A stretch of DNA of 64,000 bases from Carallia brachiata. Taxonomy: Eukaryota; Streptophyta; Magnoliopsida; Malpighiales; Rhizophoraceae. The stretch lies in the NCBI GenBank assembly GCA_021464245.1, contig JADCRB010000154.1, positions 103,696-167,695 on the forward strand, given 5' to 3'. Made by a program: the position numbers and the translations under genes. The notes beneath the pieces were generated by a model. That model ran no database searches and was not told the origin of the DNA. It saw only the letters and a program-made list of their open reading frames with translations. Positions 61,743 through 64,000 of the stretch are shown here, in pieces. The stretch's first letter is position 1. The number at the start of each line of letters is the position of its first letter.

Positions 61743-64000
61743 AGAAGAAGTGAATAATCCTCCACGCGCTTTCTCCTCTTTATGGTTTTAAATTTCCCTT
61801 ACTAGTATTATTTTCTTTTTTAACTCTAAGAGTCAGACTCAGACCGCCCCAGGAGCGCATGAGAGAAAATTTGCGCGTGGGACACATCAGTTTTTTTTAT
61901 ATGTATATTAAATTTCATTACCTAAGAATTTATTAAACCCTAATTAATATAATTTAAGCAAAAGTTTAATAATCGAAAACAAAATTTTTTAAAAAATTGT
62001 CTAAAACTACAACTAAATGTATTGATTGTGTAATTAGTTAAATTTATTGTATAATGAAAAGATAAGTGATTTTTTTTTCGTTTAATTACACTTATAATGA
62101 AAACAATTAAACGATAAATTCAATCAATTGTATTCTGATAATTTTTTCGACCACTTCTTCTGATCATATAACAGGACCCTATAATTTAATTTAAGCTGAG
62201 TGGACCTACTATTAAAAAAAATGTAAAATTCTCCCCCGACTTTATTTTATATACAAAATTTGAATTAAAAAAAATTGTTTTTTTTTTAAGGAAACCAAGT
62301 TTTTCAGGACCAATAGGCATTGGTGGGACACAACAGTTATTAAACTGTGGAATCGGCGAATCGGGTCACCGGCGAGAGCCGGTAAGGAGAAAATTATAAA
62401 TGAGTTTAAACAAAGAAAACAAAAAAAAAAAAGAAAAAAGAAAAAAGAAAATTGGCCTTCTCTGTTGTCGTTTTTCTGAGAGATTTTCGATGCGCCAACC
62501 TGTACAGGGATGGACTGTCGTTTTTCGGGTTGTTTTTAGATGAATGAAAGGTGTTCTGTGTTACTGTTCGAATAAATTATTGTTTTTCCTTTTTAGTTTT
62601 TTGTCCTTAATATCAACCTTGTGTCTTATTTTTTTGAGTGAAAATATTAATGTTGAGTTTGCGAGGAAGGAAAAGAAAGAAATGAGAGAAAATAGAGAAA
62701 AATAATTAATATTTCCATTTAGGATGTATTTTTGGGGAGAAAATTAACTTTTTTGACTAATCAAATCTATTCTTTTCAAAATCTAATTCTCCTAATACTT
62801 TTATTAATTAATCATATTCTCTATATTATATATATTGTATTTTTATTATAGTTGATAAATTTAACGTCCTTATATATACTATTTTTCCTCTCCTCACTAT
62901 TTGTTTTTCCCTAATAGTAAAAGTAGATGGTCTTACTAGCCATCCAAAAAGGGTTCATACTATTTTAGCACCAAAAAATTCTTTTAAAAAATTGAAAATT
63001 AATATTCAAAATAATACTTAATATGTTTAAGATAATACTAAGTAAATTTATGATTTAATGTTTTCTTAAAAAAAATTGAATATATAGATGGAATATGATC
63101 AAATCATTTGACTATGTAATAGTACCTTTTATCTAAAAAGAAATGTTATGTTTTTCTCTCCTATTATTTTCTTTTTTATAATCAAGAAATAAAAAATTTT
63201 ACTCACTTTCAATTTTCTTTTTCCTGATTTTTCTCTTTCTACTTTGTTTTCTAAATTGACAGTGTAAAAAAGCAATTGCTGGTTATGAATCTTTTACACT
63301 ACCAAAAAAAAAAAAAAGGGCATAAGGCTACAATGCTTGAAAAATCGTTGTTATTTGTTTGTTGCTTTTTCTCCCTCTAGCGATCACAATTTCCAATATT
63401 AGTGATTGGTCTTGAAGGAGAATTGTCTTGTTAGAGAGAGCGTTTCCAATTGCTTTTCAAACTCAATGCCGCCCTCCTCAATTTTCTTATTTATTGGAAA
63501 GACTCTCCAGTCCACTTTCGCTCTGTGCTGAAAACTTTGGAAGAGGGTTATCGTGACTAACAATCCCTTTCATTTTATTTTTTTTTTTTCCAGACTATCA
63601 ATCCCTTTCAAATGCATTTTTTTTAATAATTTTTAATTTAGCTCATTATTTTTAATATGTGGAGTCCTTCTTTTTAATTCTTTTAAATTAAATTTAATCT
63701 TCTCGTAATTAACTCTTTTGTATTATAGTTCTTAGGGGTTTCAATTTATATTGTAATAAAGACTCCTATTAATTTTAATTGCAAGACGCCTATCATTTAT
63801 AATTTCGGTGATTGATATACTTTTTTAGAATTTTATTAATTTTGCAAATTTTTTTCAATTTTAAAAAATTGTATAGTGTTTGAATATTGTTAAATTCAAT
63901 TTTTTCGGCTCATCATAATTTTTTCCTTTATTTTGAAATTTTTTAGAATTTATAACTTTAGAATTTTTTTATGGGATTCAATTTTTTAATTTTGAAAAAA
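61743..64000. other. 5' flank of the auxilin-like gene and AT-rich intergenic DNA
   Basis: 61743-61870 is the likely promoter/5'UTR side (no clear TATA). Beyond it, a small GC-richer patch (62330-62390) and a purine tract (62415-62455) stand out. The rest is AT-rich with no supported gene to the window end. Confidence 0.45.

Overview
This is a eudicot-type plant nuclear window. It shows AT-rich non-coding DNA, GT-AG introns, plant-specific gene families (SABATH methyltransferase, DUF4408/DUF761 protein, large auxilin-like protein) and many plant transposon families (Sirevirus-like and other Copia, Ty3/gypsy, TRIM, LINE, MULE, hAT MITEs). I cannot name the species. No rRNA, tRNA or CRISPR feature was seen.

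Gene layout. Three protein-coding genes are well supported. (1) 7081-11747 (+): a complete four-exon SABATH carboxyl/N-methyltransferase of 373 aa, with two large AT-rich introns that probably carry MITEs. (2) 37088-37942 (-): an intronless two-TM DUF4408/DUF761-type protein of 284 aa. (3) 55812-61712 (-): an eight-exon auxilin-like J-domain protein, about 1428 aa if its reading frame is intact; two compensating frameshifts bracket about 400 nt of its big exon.

Mobile and decayed DNA fills the rest. 1-1748 is the 3' end of a Sirevirus-like Copia element. 4.2-6.1 kb holds a MITE and a hAT MITE (perfect 8-bp TSD) that interrupts a proline-rich open frame. 12.0-12.5 kb is a MULE transposase remnant that runs straight into nine tandem ~970-bp units (12521-21247). 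These run in turn into a gypsy LTR end, a PBS-like site and a decayed gag (to 23.3 kb). Each unit carries a piece of MULE transposase and an LTR promoter (CTATAAATAG), so the array is an amplified MULE/LTR junction. 23.5-25.9 kb is a LINE remnant (-) split by a complete TRIM with a perfect 5-bp TSD, and 26.1-28.8 kb is a decayed Copia element (-). 29.4-30.2 kb is a poly(A)-tailed retroposon. 39.4-40.7 kb has two MITEs, one a hAT type with a perfect 8-bp TSD. 42.5-44.5 kb is a probable solo Sirevirus-type LTR. 46.7-48.0 kb is a LINE 3' end (-), and 53.1-55.2 kb is a LINE (+) that has lost its endonuclease.

Three diverged copies of a TATA box plus a short signal-peptide-like ORF start (about 44.5-45.3, 50.65-50.94 and 52.2-52.7 kb) look like the remains of a local gene family. 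The most unusual structure is the nine-fold array of LTR promoters. The most consequential gene-level anomaly is the paired frameshift in the auxilin-like gene.
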